From contig CM026393.1 in assembly GCA_014843695.1 (NCBI GenBank), positions 9,139,536-9,203,535 on the forward strand: 64,000 nucleotides of DNA, written 5' to 3'. Below are positions 15,101 to 26,102 of this stretch, one piece after another. Numbering within the stretch: the first letter of the stretch is position 1; each line of letters starts with the position of its first letter. Below the pieces are notes generated by a model, which did not search any database, was not told the origin of the DNA, and saw only the letters and a list, made by a program, of their open reading frames with translations. A program made the position numbers and the translations under genes. This DNA is from Archivesica marissinica. Taxonomy: Eukaryota; Mollusca; Bivalvia; Venerida; Vesicomyidae.

Positions 15101-15915
15101 TGTGTAGGGGCAGGCGGTAAAACTATCTGATGTGTAGGGGCAGGCGGTCAAACTATATGATGTGTACGGGCAGGCGGTAAAACTATCTCATGTGTAGGGG
15201 CAGGTGGTAAAACTATCTGATGTGTAGGGGGGCAGGTGGTAAACTATCTGATGTGTAGGGGCAGGCGGTAAAACTATCTGATGTGTAGGGGCAGGTGGTA
15301 ACACTCTGATTGTAGGGGGGGGGGCAGGTGGTAAAACTATCTGATATGTAGGGGCAGGCGGTAAAACTATCTGATGTGTAGGGGCAGTGTGGTAAAACTA
15401 TCTGATGTGTAGGGGCAGGTGGTAAAACTATGATGTGTATGGGGGCAGGTGGTACAACTATCTGATGTGTAGGGGCAGGCGGTAACACCATCTGATGTGT
15501 AGGGGCAGGTGGTAACACTATCTGATGTGTAGGGGCAGGCGGTAAAACTATCTGATGTGTAGGGGCAGGTGGTAAAACTATATGATGTGTAGGGGCAGGT
15601 GGTAAAACTATCTGATGTGTAGGGGCAGGCGGTAAAACTATCTGATGTGTAGGGGCAGGTGGTAAAACTATATGATGTGTAGGGGTAGGTGATAAAACTA
15701 TCCGATGTGTAGGGGCAGGTTGTAAAACTATATGATGTGTAGGGGCAGCCGGTAAAACTATATGATGTGTAGGGGCAGCAGGTAAAACTATATGATGTGT
15801 AGGGGCAGCAGGTAAAACTATATGATGTGTAGGGGCAGCCGGTAAAACTATCTGATGTGTAGGGGCAGCCGGTAAAACTATCTGATGTGTAGGGGCAGGT
15901 GGTATAAATATATGA
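9171..15915. repeat. 30-bp G-rich minisatellite array (about 225 units)
   Basis: The unit is GGTAAAACTATCTGATGTGT followed by AGGGGCAGGC, with common variants TATATGATG, GGCGGGT and GGCAGGT. Because 30 bp is ten codons, the - strand has open frames of 491 and 572 codons (9293-10768 and 12392-14110) with a ten-residue period; I regard these as artefacts. About 9200-10120 and 12540-14110 keep the 30 bp phase well. About 10770-12540 and 14140-15430 carry many short deletions and G-run expansions (G10-G12 near 12431, 12528 and 15315). Rare variants such as ATCAGATGGTGG (12104 and 14896) and GTACGGGCAGG (12368 and 15164) recur about 2.79 kb apart, showing a segmental duplication inside the array. 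Confidence 0.97.
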
Positions 15916-17790
15916 TGTGTAACACTTCACATCAACAACACTACCCTACACCTCACATCAACAAAATTACCCTACACTTCACCTCAACAACACTACCCTA
16001 CACTTCACATCAACAACACTATCCTACACTTCACGTCAACAACACTACCCTACAATTCACCTCAACAACACTACACTACATTTCACATCAACGATACTAC
16101 CCTACACCTCACCTCAACAACACTACCCTACACTTTACCTCAACAACACTACCCTACACTTCACATCAACGATACTACCCTACACTTCACCTCAACAACA
16201 CTACCCTACACTGCACCTCAACAACACTACCCTACATTTCACCTCAACAACATTACCCTACACTTCACCTCAACAACACTACCCTAAACTTCACCTCAAC
16301 AACACTACCCTACACTTCACCTCAACAACACTACCCTACACTTCACCTCAACAACACTACCCTACACTTCACCTCAACAACACTACCCTACATTTCACCT
16401 CAACAACACTACCCTACACTTTACATCAACGACACTACCCTACACTTCACCTCAACAACACTACCCTACACTTCACCTCAACAACACTACCCTAAATTTC
16501 ACATCAACAACACTACCCTACACTTAACATCAACAACACTACACTACACTTCACGTCAACAACACTACCCTACACTTCACGTCAACAACACTACCCTATA
16601 CTTCACCTCAACAACACTACCCTACACTTCACATCAACAACACTACTCTACACTTCACGTCAACAACACTACCCTACACTTCACATCAACAACACTACGA
16701 TACACTTCACATCAACAACACTACACTACACTTCACGTCAACAACTCTACCATACACTTCACTTCAACAACACTACCCTACACCTCACCTCAACAACACT
16801 ACCCTACTCTTCATCTCAACAACACTACCCTACACTTCACGTCAACAATACTACCATACACTTCACCTCAACAACGCTACCATACACTTCATCTCAACAA
16901 CACTATCCTACACTTCATCTCAACAACACTATCCTACACTTCATCTCAACAACACTACCCTACACTTCATCTCAACAACACTACCATACACTTCACATCA
17001 ACAACACTATCCTACACTTCACCTCAACAACACTACCATACACTTCACATCAACAACACTACACTACACTTCACCTCAACAACACTACCCTACACTTCAT
17101 CTCAACAACGCTACCATACACTTCACATCAACAACACTATCCTACACTTCACATCAACAACACTACCCTACACTTCACATCAACAACACTATCCTACACT
17201 TCACATCAACAACACTACCCTACACTTCATCTCAACAACACTATTCTACACTTCACATCAACAAAACTACCCTACACTTCACCTCAACAACACTATCCTA
17301 CACTTCACATCAACAACACTACCCTACACTTCACATCAACAACACTACACTACACTTCACATCAACAACACTACCCTACACTTCACATCAACAACACTAC
17401 CCTACACTTCACATCAACAACACTATCCTACACTTCACATCAACAACACTACCCTACACTTCACATCAACAACACTACCCTACACTTCACATCAATAACA
17501 CTACCCTACACTTCACATCAACAACACTACCCTACACTTCACATCAACAACGCTACCATACACTTCACATCAACAACACTACCCTACACTTCACATCAAC
17601 AACACTACACTACACTACACTTCACATCAACAACACTACCCTACACTTCACGTCAACAACACTACCCTACACTTCACCTCAACAACACTATCCTACACTT
17701 CATCTCAACAACACTACCCTGCACTTCACCTCAACAACACTACCCTGCACTTCATCTCAACAACACTATCCTACACTTCATCTCAACAAC
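15916..17790. repeat. 26-bp minisatellite array (about 72 units)
   Basis: The unit is CACTTCACATCAACAACACT plus ACCCTA, with variants such as CACCTCAACAAC, CACGTCAACAAC and ACCATA. It begins directly where the 30 bp array ends, with no spacer. The unit has no stop codon in the + frames, so a 537-codon open frame crosses most of it with a 26-residue period; this is not a gene. Towards the right end, ATCTCAACAAC variants dominate, a sign of local homogenisation. Confidence 0.96.
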
Positions 17791-17892
17791 AGTCATGGAT
17801 TATGTGCTACGGCGTATGTACTGTACTCGATAACTGATATTTAGATGTTTGTTTATTTTCAGATTAACATGTTTCGTTTCTTGGATCTACTA

Positions 17893-18590
17893 GGGCTACA
17901 ACATCACACGGAAGTGACGTGAAGGACGAGGCATGACGTGACTAGCGGGTACAACATCACACGGATGTGACGTGAAGGACGAGGCATGATGTTACTAGCG
18001 GGTGCAACATCACACGGAAGTGACATGAAGGACGAGGCATGTGGTAACTAACCGGTACAGTTGCAGGAGTCACTAGCGGGTACATCATCACACGGAAGTG
18101 ACGTGAAGGGCGTGGCATGTGGTAACTAACCGGTACAGTGGCGGGAGTCACTAGTGGGTACATCATCACACGGAAGTGACGTGAAGGACGAGGCATGTGG
18201 TAACTAACCGTACAGTGGCGGGAGTCACTAGCGGGTACATCATCACACGGAAGTGACTTGAAGGGCGTGGCATGTGGTAACTAACCGGTACAGTGGCGGG
18301 AGTCACTAGCGGGTACAGCACCACACGGAAGTGACGTGAAGGACGAGGAATGACGTGACTAGCGGGTACAGCACCACAAGGAAGTGACGGGACGGAAGAG
18401 GAATGACGTGACTAGCGGGTACAGCACCACACAGAAGTGACGGGACGGAAGAGGAATGACGTGACTAGCGGATACAGCACCACATGGAAGTGACGGGAAG
18501 GAAGAGGAATGACGTGACTAGCGGATACAGCACCACATGGAAGTGACGGGATCATAGAAGCATGACGCGAGTTGCTGGTACAACATTGTC
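17893..18590. repeat. 53/78-bp compound minisatellite array
   Basis: The core unit contains ACTAGCGGGTACA, CACACGGAAGTGACGTGAAG and GACGAGGCATGAC. Units in the middle (about 18030-18310) carry an extra 25 bp segment with GTGGTAACTAACCGGTACAG and are 78 bp long, whereas flanking units are about 53 bp. The rightmost units (18360-18560) diverge to GACGGGACGGAAGAGGAATG. The array ends where a degraded SINE begins. Confidence 0.9.
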
Positions 18591-18755
18591 TTTATAGTTT
18601 ATACACATTTATATGACTTTGATTGCGAAACTAATTCTTACAACATAAGAATGCTCGTTACTGATGGAATCTATCGCCGTGAGGAAGAGAAAAGAGGCAA
18701 TGTGAATATACACCACCACCGTGGTTCTGGCGCAGATTAAACTCACAACCTCTCA
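18590..18755 (-). mobile_element. Degraded SINE, family C
   Basis: Read on the - strand, the right part resembles the family C body (GCCTCTTTTCTCTTCCTCAC) and the left part the family C tail (TTCGCAATC-like, then TATAAAC). It aligns by eye with the better copies at 28746-28988 and 36352-36583. Many substitutions and loss of a clear tRNA-like head show that it is old. Confidence 0.65.
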
Positions 18756-18769
18756 CGTACGGTGTGGAC

Positions 18770-18834
18770 ACTGATGATTCACTAGTTCTTTATGACGTCC
18801 CACTGATGATTCACTAGTTCTTTATGACCTCCCA
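18770..18834. repeat. Two tandem 32-bp copies
   Basis: The stretch containing CTGATGATTCACTAGTTCTT is present twice, 32 bp apart, with one clear difference (GACGTCC against GACCTCC). It is a minimal tandem duplication just after the degraded SINE. Confidence 0.85.
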
Positions 18835-18887
18835 CGTTGGAACATATTTTGATAATCATGTTGCGATCGCTGGGAAACATTTGAACT

Positions 18888-19412
18888 TTTATATCCACGA
18901 CATTACAGTACCTACTTACGGTTTATATCCACGATATTACAGTACCTACTTACGGTTTATATCCACGATATTACAGTACCTACTTACGGTTTATATCCAC
19001 GATATTACAGTACCTACTTACGGTTTATATCCACGATATTACAGTACCTACTTACCGTTTATATCCACGATATTACAGTACCTACTTACGGTTTATATCC
19101 ACGATATTACAGTACCTACTTACCGTTTATATCCACGATATTACAGTACCTACTTACCGTATATATCCACGATATTACAGTACCTACTTACCGTATATAT
19201 CCACGATATTACAGTACCTACTTACCGTATATATCCACGATATTACAGTACCTACTTACCGTTTATATCCACGATATTACAGTACCTACGTACCTTTTAT
19301 ATCCACGATATTACAGTACCTACGTACCGATTATATCCTCGATTTTACAGTACCTACGTACCGATTATATCCTCGATTTTACAGTACCTACTTACCTTTT
19401 ATATCCACGATA
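18888..19412. repeat. 34-bp minisatellite array (about 15 units)
   Basis: The unit is TTTATATCCACGATATTACA plus GTACCTACTTACGG. Variants change in order along the array: ACGG on the left, ACCG in the middle, and ACGTACC or ATTATATCCTCG on the right. The + frame open across it (18824-19468) is a product of the repeat. Confidence 0.95.
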
Positions 19413-19524
19413 TGAAGACCTCTATGTGGGGTTTTACTATTGTGTTATTTTACAAAGTTTTATGGTGATATTGTAACTTCGAAAGGAAGAGAACACTGTG
19501 GCTGTATACATGAGTGGTTTCATG

Positions 19525-19636
19525 AAACGTCTCACACGTCAGTATTCCATGGACCAGTTCCATTGGACGTCTCACACGTCAGTATTCCATGGACCAGTTC
19601 CATGGAACGTCTACACGTCAGTATTCCATGGACCAT
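19525..19636. repeat. 40-bp repeat, about three units
   Basis: ACGTCTCACACGTCAGTATT and the following CCATGGACCAGTTCCAT recur at 19527, 19567 and 19607. The third copy lacks two bases and runs out after CCATGGACCATG. Confidence 0.9.
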
Positions 19637-19657
19637 GCGAGTTTCCCGTGTTTCATA

Positions 19658-20033
19658 CTTGCAGTGTGAATCAGGCATACTTGCAGTGTGAATCAGACAT
19701 ACTTGCAATGTGAATCAGACATACTTACAGTGTGAATCAGACATACTTGCAGTGTGAATCAGACATACTTGCAATGTGAATCAGGCATACATGCAGTGTG
19801 AATCAGACATACTTGCAATGTGAATCAGGCATACTTGCAATGTGAATCAGGCATACTTGCAGTGTGAATCAGACATACTTGCAGTGTGAATCAGGCATAC
19901 TTGCAATGTGAATCAGGCATACATGCAGTGTAAATCAGGCATACTTGCAATGTGAATCAGGCATACTTGCAGTGTAAATCAGGCATACTTGCAATGTGAA
20001 TCAGGCATACTTGCAGTGTGAATCAGACATACA
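19658..20033. repeat. 22-bp minisatellite array (about 17 units)
   Basis: The unit is built around GTGTGAATCAGACATACTTG, with variants CAATGTG/CAGTGTG, CAGGC/CAGAC and CATGCAG. The variants alternate, and the last few units repeat a two-unit pattern. Confidence 0.95.
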
Positions 20034-20034
20034 T

Positions 20035-20402
20035 ATAATGTGAGTGCTATCCAAGTGCGGTCACGTGGTTATAATGTGAGTGCTATCTAAATACGGTCAC
20101 GTGGTTAGAATGTGAGTGCTATCTAAATACGGTCACGTGGTTAGAATGTGAGTGCTACCTAAATACGGTCACGTGGTTAGAATGTGAGTGCTATCTAAAT
20201 GCGATCACGTGGTTAGAATGTGAGTGCTATCTAAATACGGTCACGTTGTTAGAATGTGAGTGCTATCTAAATGCGATCACGTGGTTAGAATGTGAGTGCT
20301 ATCTAAATGCGATCACGTGGTTAGAATGTGAGTGCTAAATGCGATCACGTGGTTAGAATGTGAGTGCTATCTAAATGCGGTCACGTGGTTAGAATGTGAG
20401 TG
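20035..20402. repeat. 36-bp minisatellite array (about 10 units)
   Basis: The unit is TGAGTGCTATCTAAATGCGA plus TCACGTGGTTAGAATG. Early units have ATACGG, later ones ATGCGA. One unit near 20330 lacks ATCT. A family A SINE starts about 25 bp after the last unit. Confidence 0.95.
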
Positions 20403-20429
20403 GCTACGGAAAAGCCGAACGATGGTCAG

Positions 20430-20712
20430 CCAACAGATGGATCTGTAGTCCAGTGGTTAACACGCTGGACTGGATATCGCGGGTTCGATTCCGTCTGACC
20501 CTAATAAAATTAACGATCTTTCAGATGGGACATTAAACCGAGATCTCGTTTCGGTGCTGTACATCGTGCACGTAAAAGAACCAGAGGAGACTCTGGAATG
20601 GGTCTCTGGTCTGTATCATTGCACTATACTCCAACATCTAAAATTACTAATCTCTTCAGGAGTCGTCGCTCATATGGGCAACCGGTAGCGACGATAAATA
20701 AACGTAAAACAC
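20430..20712 (+). mobile_element. tRNA-derived SINE, family A, near full length
   Basis: The head carries a Pol III A box (TAGTCCAGTGG, 20446-20456) and a B box (GGTTCGATTCC, 20482-20492) at tRNA-like spacing. A body of about 170 bp follows (GGTCTCTGGTCTGTATCATT, then CTCTTCAGGAG), ending in GGTAGCGACGATAAATAAAC. Family A also occurs at 24634-24917 (- strand) and, truncated, at 36150-36312. The tail matches family B although head and body differ. It is a non-autonomous retroelement needing LINE machinery. I see no clear target-site duplication. It is not a functional tRNA gene. Confidence 0.88.
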
Positions 20713-21323
20713 ACATGTTCAGCCAAATTCGTGATCATATTTTTCGGTCAGTCAAAAACGAGTTATTATTTTCGAATACAGTTAAATGTTGTTGATTTTA
20801 TTTATTTTTTGAGATACTTTGGTACTAATGATTTTATAATGAGTATACTTACATGATAACAGCCTGCTTAGTAATAGTTACAGTTATTTGGAACAGGATC
20901 TTTAAAATCAGACTTAGTTGTAATAATAATAATAATAAAAATAATAATATAAAGAAAATATTTGCGTTAAGTACACATTTTAAAGTTATTTATTTAATCA
21001 TATTTTATTGCAAATCAATAGTACATATGTCATACACGTAAAGAAACAATACATAGCATGAACATACAAATGGTTTGGGCCATGTTTTAACAACATTAGA
21101 CAATGGCCCCGCATCAGAGACAACATTTTAATGTTAGATTCCTGTTAAAATCGATTGGTACATTTTCTAAAAACGTGGTTATCATACAATACAAAACTTG
21201 ATCAGTATTTACACAATTACAGTCAAACAAATCCATACTTTTTAACATGTTTAAGCAGCTTGAACATTGTGCAAAATATATAATCTTAGTTTGACTAAGT
21301 TAAGTCTATTTTTCATTTAGCTA
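20713..21323. other. AT-rich intergenic stretch with one dispersed repeat
   Basis: No gene is supported. It holds a short AAT-rich microsatellite (about 20924-20955). At about 20994-21090 lies a dispersed sequence (CATAGCATGAACATACAAAT, GGTTTGGGCC) that recurs at 42095-42175. Read on the - strand, the dispersed piece ends near AATAAAAT, like a retroelement 3' end with a poly(A) signal, but it cannot be assigned to a family. Confidence 0.6.
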
Positions 21324-21546
21324 TTTGGCTGTCCGATTAGCACAGTGGTTAGCGCGCTCGCTTCTCACCAATACAACCCGGGTTCGATCCTCGGACCGGG
21401 AAGTATGTGAGATGGTACGATGGTCGCCATATCGGACAGGTGGGTTTTCTCCGGGTACTCCGGTTTCCTCCCACACGAAAGACCTCATATACGCCTTCCG
21501 AGAGTGATTAATGTAAGTTGTCGCAATCGTTTTAAAATAAATAAAG
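21324..21546 (+). mobile_element. tRNA-derived SINE, family D, near full length
   Basis: The head has an A box (TAGCACAGTGG, 21338-21348) and a B box (GGTTCGATCC, 21381-21390). The body includes GATGGTCGCCATATCGGACA and CTCCGGGTACTCCGGTTTCC. The tail is GAGAGTGATTAATGTAAG, then GTCGCAATCG and TAAAATAAATAAAG. Tail and pre-tail match family C, but the head and body do not. A reversed scrap of the family D head (GGTGAGAAGCGAGCGCGCAA) follows at 21559-21580. Other family D copies are at 28486-28664 and 29990-30243 (both -), with a tail scrap at 60660-60745. Confidence 0.88.
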
Positions 21547-21580
21547 TTTAAACTATTGGTGAGAAGCGAGCGCGCAACGA

Positions 21581-22971
21581 CTGCTCTGACCGGACGTTGT
21601 TTCGTGCGGCTATCTGTGCAGCTCCAGTTCTCCGTAACACGAGCATAACAGCAGTGAATCTAAGCCTCGTACGACACTTTACCAAGCTCAATTAACACAT
21701 TGCTGGCGCTCGCATACAGTGCACGTGCTTGTTTATGAACAGGAATATATATGTAAGCATGCGGAATAATTGAAAGGTTTAATTAAGTCAGCATACATGC
21801 ACGAGTTAGTTAGATATGTATTCTGTGTTAGGGTTAACTCACCTTTCTGTTATATTATTCATTAAAAACAATGCAATATTTTATATCCTACCATGTTTAG
21901 GTTTAGATTGTATCTCATGAATATCATTTTAAAACATGAACGATTTTCAATGGTTATCTATACAGTAAGTAAGTAAGTAAAGTAAAGTAAAGTAAAGTAA
22001 AGTAAAGTAAAGTAAGTACTAAGTAAGTAAATATTTTATCATATTGTGACATGTGCATATAGATATATAAATAATTATATTTACATTAATTTACAAAATT
22101 ACAAGCAAGTGCCCTGCACATTGGGCTTATATGTCACTATACGTGAGTTATAGTAACAGGAACAATTATTATATCGAGCGTGTCGAGCGTGTCGCATGAC
22201 AACAGTTCACGAGTGAAATATTTAATTTTCTTAGAACGATCAGCAAATAAGACCCGTATTTACTCTCGATTTGAAACAATGCCCTCAATAATATTCATGT
22301 TAGCTTCAATTAGCGTTTGGAAAATACATTAGGAAATACCGTAGTTACGTAGTCGTGTAAATATGGATACTAGTTTTCAATGCCAGTTACACGTGCAAAC
22401 ACGTGCTATAGTTCACCCGGCCATAGTTACCAGTATTTTATTATTAGTATACGTTATTTATTTTTGAATACTTATCCGCAATTAACAAAATGAACTTATT
22501 TGAGAAATTGTTTGCATATGAAGATGGATATTTGAAAAAGAAGGCTGATGGATTTGCATTCCGTGTTGTGTGCTAGATACTGCTACTAATACTAATGTGC
22601 TTAGCTTACCGTGGTAGCTCATTAAGTTGAAATATTATAACTGTATGCCTTCACATATGTATGCATGTTCCATTAATGTCAAACCCCTTGCGGGGACCTA
22701 GACATGTTATCCTGATGTAGTGTCGCTTTAAACAATGCATGCATTTGCCTCTCCCTGATAATAGTAAAACAGTGGAATACAATCTGTTTGTGCTATTTCA
22801 TTGATAATAAATGATCTCGTACGGTCAGTTATAGTTACACCAGCAATTAGATTCACCCGACATCACCCAACACTATAAGGTAATATGACATTAAAAACAA
22901 GAAAGTATTGATTTCAAATCAGCGAAAACCTATATATCCAGGTACTCTATGAACAGTTTGCGAAGCTGGCT
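21581..22971. other. Unique AT-rich DNA with a short microsatellite
   Basis: No coding region is supported: all frames are short and without recognisable domains. A GTAA/AAGTA microsatellite lies at about 21964-22030. A short perfect stem (CCCC TTG CGGGG-like) occurs at about 22684. The rest appears to be non-repetitive non-coding DNA. Confidence 0.5.
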
Positions 22972-23726
22972 TTAACCCATTCAACACCAAGTAACTGACA
23001 TGGACTGGTGTATGATATTTTTAGACCAATATATTAATAAGAAAATTACATTTGGACCAGTTTATTTAACAAAATGGATACTTTTGTCTAAACATAGTAA
23101 TATTATTGGCAAACATTGCAGACCTGAATGAGACGGTAATGAGACGGCTGGTAATGAGCCGGCTGGTAATGAGACGGTAATGAGACGGCTGGCAATGAAA
23201 CGGCTGGTAATGCGACGGCTGGTAATGAGACGGCTGGTAATGAGACGGCTGTTAATGAGACGGCTGGTAATGAGCCGGCTGGTAATGAGACGGCTGGTAA
23301 TGAGCCGGTTGGTAATGAGAGACGGCTGGTAATGAGAGACGGCTGGTAATGAGACGGCTGGTAATGAGACGGCTGGTAATGAGCCGGCTGGTAATGAGAC
23401 GGCTGGTAATGAGCCGGTTGGTAATGAGAGACGGCTGGTAATGAGAGACGGCTGGTAATGAGACGGCTGGTAATGAGATGGCTGGTAATGAGACGGCTGG
23501 TAATGAGACGGCTGGTAATGAGCCGGTTGGTATTGAGACGGCTGGTAATGAGCCGGTTGGTAATGAGAGACGGCTGGTAATGAGAGACGGCTGGTAATGA
23601 GACGGCTGGTAATGAGCCGGCTGGTAATGAGACGGCTGGTAATGAGACGGCTGGTAATGAGCCGGCTCATCTGTATTTACAAGTTGTGTAAGCCTATTTA
23701 GAGGTATGTAGTGTTGAAAGGGTTAA
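22972..23726 (-). mobile_element. piggyBac-like MITE with an expanded internal minisatellite
   Basis: TTAA (22972-22975) is followed by CCCATTCAACACCA. The right end is GTGTTGAAAGGG followed by TTAA (23723-23726). TTAA target duplications and termini beginning CCC and ending GGG are the hallmark of the piggyBac superfamily (established knowledge). Both subterminal regions match, in reverse orientation, the compact MITE at 54008-54200: CAAGTAACTGACATGGACTG on the left and AAGCCTATTTAGAGG on the right. It encodes no transposase. It is about 755 bp instead of 193 bp because the central hairpin is replaced by a 15 bp array. Confidence 0.85.
23130..23668. repeat. 15-bp minisatellite (about 36 units) inside the MITE
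   Basis: The unit is GAGACGGCTGGTAAT, alternating with GAGCCGGCTGGTAAT and GAGCCGGTTGGTAAT. Some units are 17 bp (GAGAGACGG). Larger blocks recur about 110 bp apart (for example GCCGGTTGG at 23303 and 23413). The two 9 bp modules GAGACGGCT and GAGCCGGCT are those of the central hairpin of the short MITE at 54050-54108, where they are separated by CGTCAC instead of GGTAAT. The 202-codon - strand frame here is spurious. Confidence 0.93.
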
Positions 23727-24633
23727 GTGACTGTACACCATTGTTAGAAGATATACTAATGGTTGTTATAGATTGTAGATCATTGTTAGATAGATAGAGT
23801 GACAGTTGTTGTATATGTACACATGTTTCATTGTATTCATTGGGAACCGACCTGTCATCGAGCAATGCCTTACCTGCGTTTTCATCAATCCACCTGGTGA
23901 TACAATGTGACTGGACCATGTATCACGAGGGTGATACCGGGGTACAACCATCGACCATTCGCAAGTTTTCCCGGTAGCATGACAGTATGGGACACCATTT
24001 TAGTGAGATTCAATGTTATACCTGTGAGCGGCACATGATTTATGCCTGTACTTGAGATTTAGATTATTTTTGTTCAAGACTTTTGTCAACTCTCTCATGA
24101 CTTGAGATCCATGCTCATACGGAGTTATGCTCATTTTGTTTTACTCGTTTGTACACATTTAGTTTAGGTCGATTGCGATACAAGTTCTTCCCACTTTAGA
24201 TTACTAGTACTCGTGTTCGAGACCTCCTTGTTTCGTTCCGCATTTACATCATCTTCCATGTGGAAATCTCTGTGCATTCGCGACACAGGCATTTTGTATG
24301 CGTTCCAGCTGCGACTGACATACTGACATACTGACAGTCATGAATACAACACTACAACAACGTTTGCATCAGTTCGATGATATCTGACGATATATCTGTT
24401 ACAAATTTCAAAATTCTAATGTGTTTCCCTAATTACCCACAACATGTTACCGCTTAGCCAATATGTTTAGCTGTAGGACATAAAACAAAAGTTTGAGGCG
24501 TTTTGCTATATATACATTGTTAGAGATTATATTTGCTATTTTTAGATAAGTTTTACTTGTTTAAAATACAACCGTTTTACATCGGAACATTGAAGGTATA
24601 TCGGCAAATGATCATGTGTTAATGTGTGTGTTT
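23727..24633. other. Unique non-coding stretch
   Basis: I see no gene, array or recognisable element here. Two overlapping - strand frames of 60-70 codons (about 23698-23951) have no domain or codon signature. Confidence 0.45.
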
Positions 24634-24917
24634 AACGTTTATTTATCGTCGCTACCGGTTGCCCATATGAGCGACGCCTCCTGAAGAGATTAGTCATTTT
24701 TAGATGTTGGAGGATAGTGCATGATACAGACAGAGACCCATCCTAAAGTGACCGTTGGTTCGCTTACTTGCATGGTATAAAGCACCGACACGAGACCTCG
24801 GTTTAACGGCCCATCTGAAAGACTTAATTTTATTAGGTTCAGACGGGGGATCGAACCTACGATCCCTGGATTACCAGTCCAGCGTGTTACCACCGGACCA
24901 TAGATCCGTCTGTGAGT
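24634..24917 (-). mobile_element. tRNA-derived SINE, family A, near full length
   Basis: On the - strand, the A box TGGTCCGGTGG is complementary to 24890-24900 and the B box GGTTCGATCC to 24848-24857. The body shares CTCGGTTTAACGG-complement, GACAGAGACCC-complement and the GGCAACCGGTAGCGACGATA tail with the copy at 20430-20712. The head reads like a real tRNA sequence with an anticodon arm, but the body and tail identify it as a SINE. Confidence 0.87.
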
Positions 24918-25070
24918 CCCAGCTAAAGCAAAACAGTCCCGTTTTAAACTAAAACTGGTAGCCATAGTAACACACCATGATCACAGTGGCGTTTTAAATC
25001 AACACGGCTTATACAATTCAATGTTTAGGTTCGGAACACATTCGGTACACGCAAGGTGTTCCGATGTTTT

Positions 25071-25272
25071 ACAGTGCTCTCCTGGTGGAATGCACGGCCA
25101 CGAGGGCGAGAGAAGAGTTGTGTGGGTATAGGTGTCGTGGCTAAGGACATCACTACCTCCGTGGGTATGTTTAGCAGTGCTCTCCTGGCGGAATGCACCG
25201 CCACGAGGGCGAGAGAAGAGTTGTGTGGGTATAAGTGTCGTGGCTAAGGACATCACTACCTCCGTGGTTATG
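25071..25272. repeat. Tandem duplication of a 103-bp segment
   Basis: CAGTGCTCTCCTGG begins at 25072 and again at 25175. Each copy contains CCACGAGGGCGAGAGAAGAG and GTCGTGGCTAAGGACATCAC. The copies differ at only a few positions (GGTGG/GGCGG, TATAGG/TATAAG). No larger array is present. Confidence 0.92.
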
Positions 25273-25364
25273 TTTTACTGCTTGTATACCTATTACATTA
25301 TCGACTAGTGCATTCTATTTCTACTGTGTTTATGATACGTAAGTTAATTATTAATTGCTTTTGT

Positions 25365-25862
25365 AAATGTATAAGGCACTACTAGTATCTAAATGTATAA
25401 GGCACTACTAGTATCTAAATGTATAAGGCACTACTAGTATCTAAATGTATAAGGCACTACTAGTATCTAAATGTATAAGGCACTACTAGTATCTAAATGT
25501 ATAAGGCACTACTAGTATCTAAATGTATAAGGCACTACTAGTATCTAAATGTATAAGGCACTACTAGTATCTATATGTATAAGGCACTACTAGTATCTAT
25601 ATGTATAAGGCACTACTAGTATCTATATGTATAAGGCACTACTAGTATCTATATGTATAAGGCACTACTAGTATCTATATGTATAAGGCACTACTAGTAT
25701 CTATATGTATAAGGCACTACTAGTATCTATATGTATAAGGCACTACTAGTATCTATATGTATAAGGCACTACTAGTATCTATATGTATAAGGCACTACTA
25801 GTATCTATATGTATAAGGCACTACTAGTATCTATATGTATAAGGCACTACTAGTATCTATAT
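25365..25862. repeat. 26-bp minisatellite array (19 units)
   Basis: The unit contains ATGTATAAGGCACTACTAGT. The first 8 units read TATCTAAATG and the remaining 11 read TATCTATATG, with a single sharp switch at about 25573 and almost no other variation. This clean two-block structure indicates very recent expansion from two parental units. Confidence 0.97.
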
Positions 25863-25946
25863 GACTGTTATTTTTTATTTGATAAAAATTGTTACGAGAT
25901 GAAATAAAACCTTAAAAATAAAGACTATTGTTATAATAGCATGTGA

Positions 25947-25962
25947 ATGGGGGGGGGGGGGT
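25947..25962. repeat. Poly-G run
   Basis: An uninterrupted run of about twelve G follows GTGAAT. Homopolymer length is likely to be uncertain. Confidence 0.85.
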
Positions 25963-26102
25963 GAAGTGACATGGCCTGGAGGTAATAAAGATTACTCCAA
26001 GCTCAGGCCCAAGCTTCTGATTGGTTCAGCTGACAGTAAACTCAGAATCGACCAATCAAATCATTTGAGCTTGAGTTTGAGATCTGAGAAAAGCGTTATA
26101 AC

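Noticed and set aside
15885..17498. 537-codon frame rich in Thr, Tyr and His
   Set aside because: It follows a 26 bp unit read successively in three phases; the period and composition come only from the repeat.
15916..17790. Telomere-like repeat because of ACCCTA words
   Set aside because: ACCCTA occurs once per 26 bp unit and never as tandem CCCTAA; the array is an ordinary minisatellite.
21324..21400. Possible tRNA gene on the + strand
   Set aside because: A and B boxes are present, but the sequence continues as a family D SINE repeated elsewhere in the window.
24840..24917. Possible tRNA gene on the - strand
   Set aside because: The head looks tRNA-like, but it is joined to the family A SINE body and tail, found again at 20430-20712 and 36150-36312.
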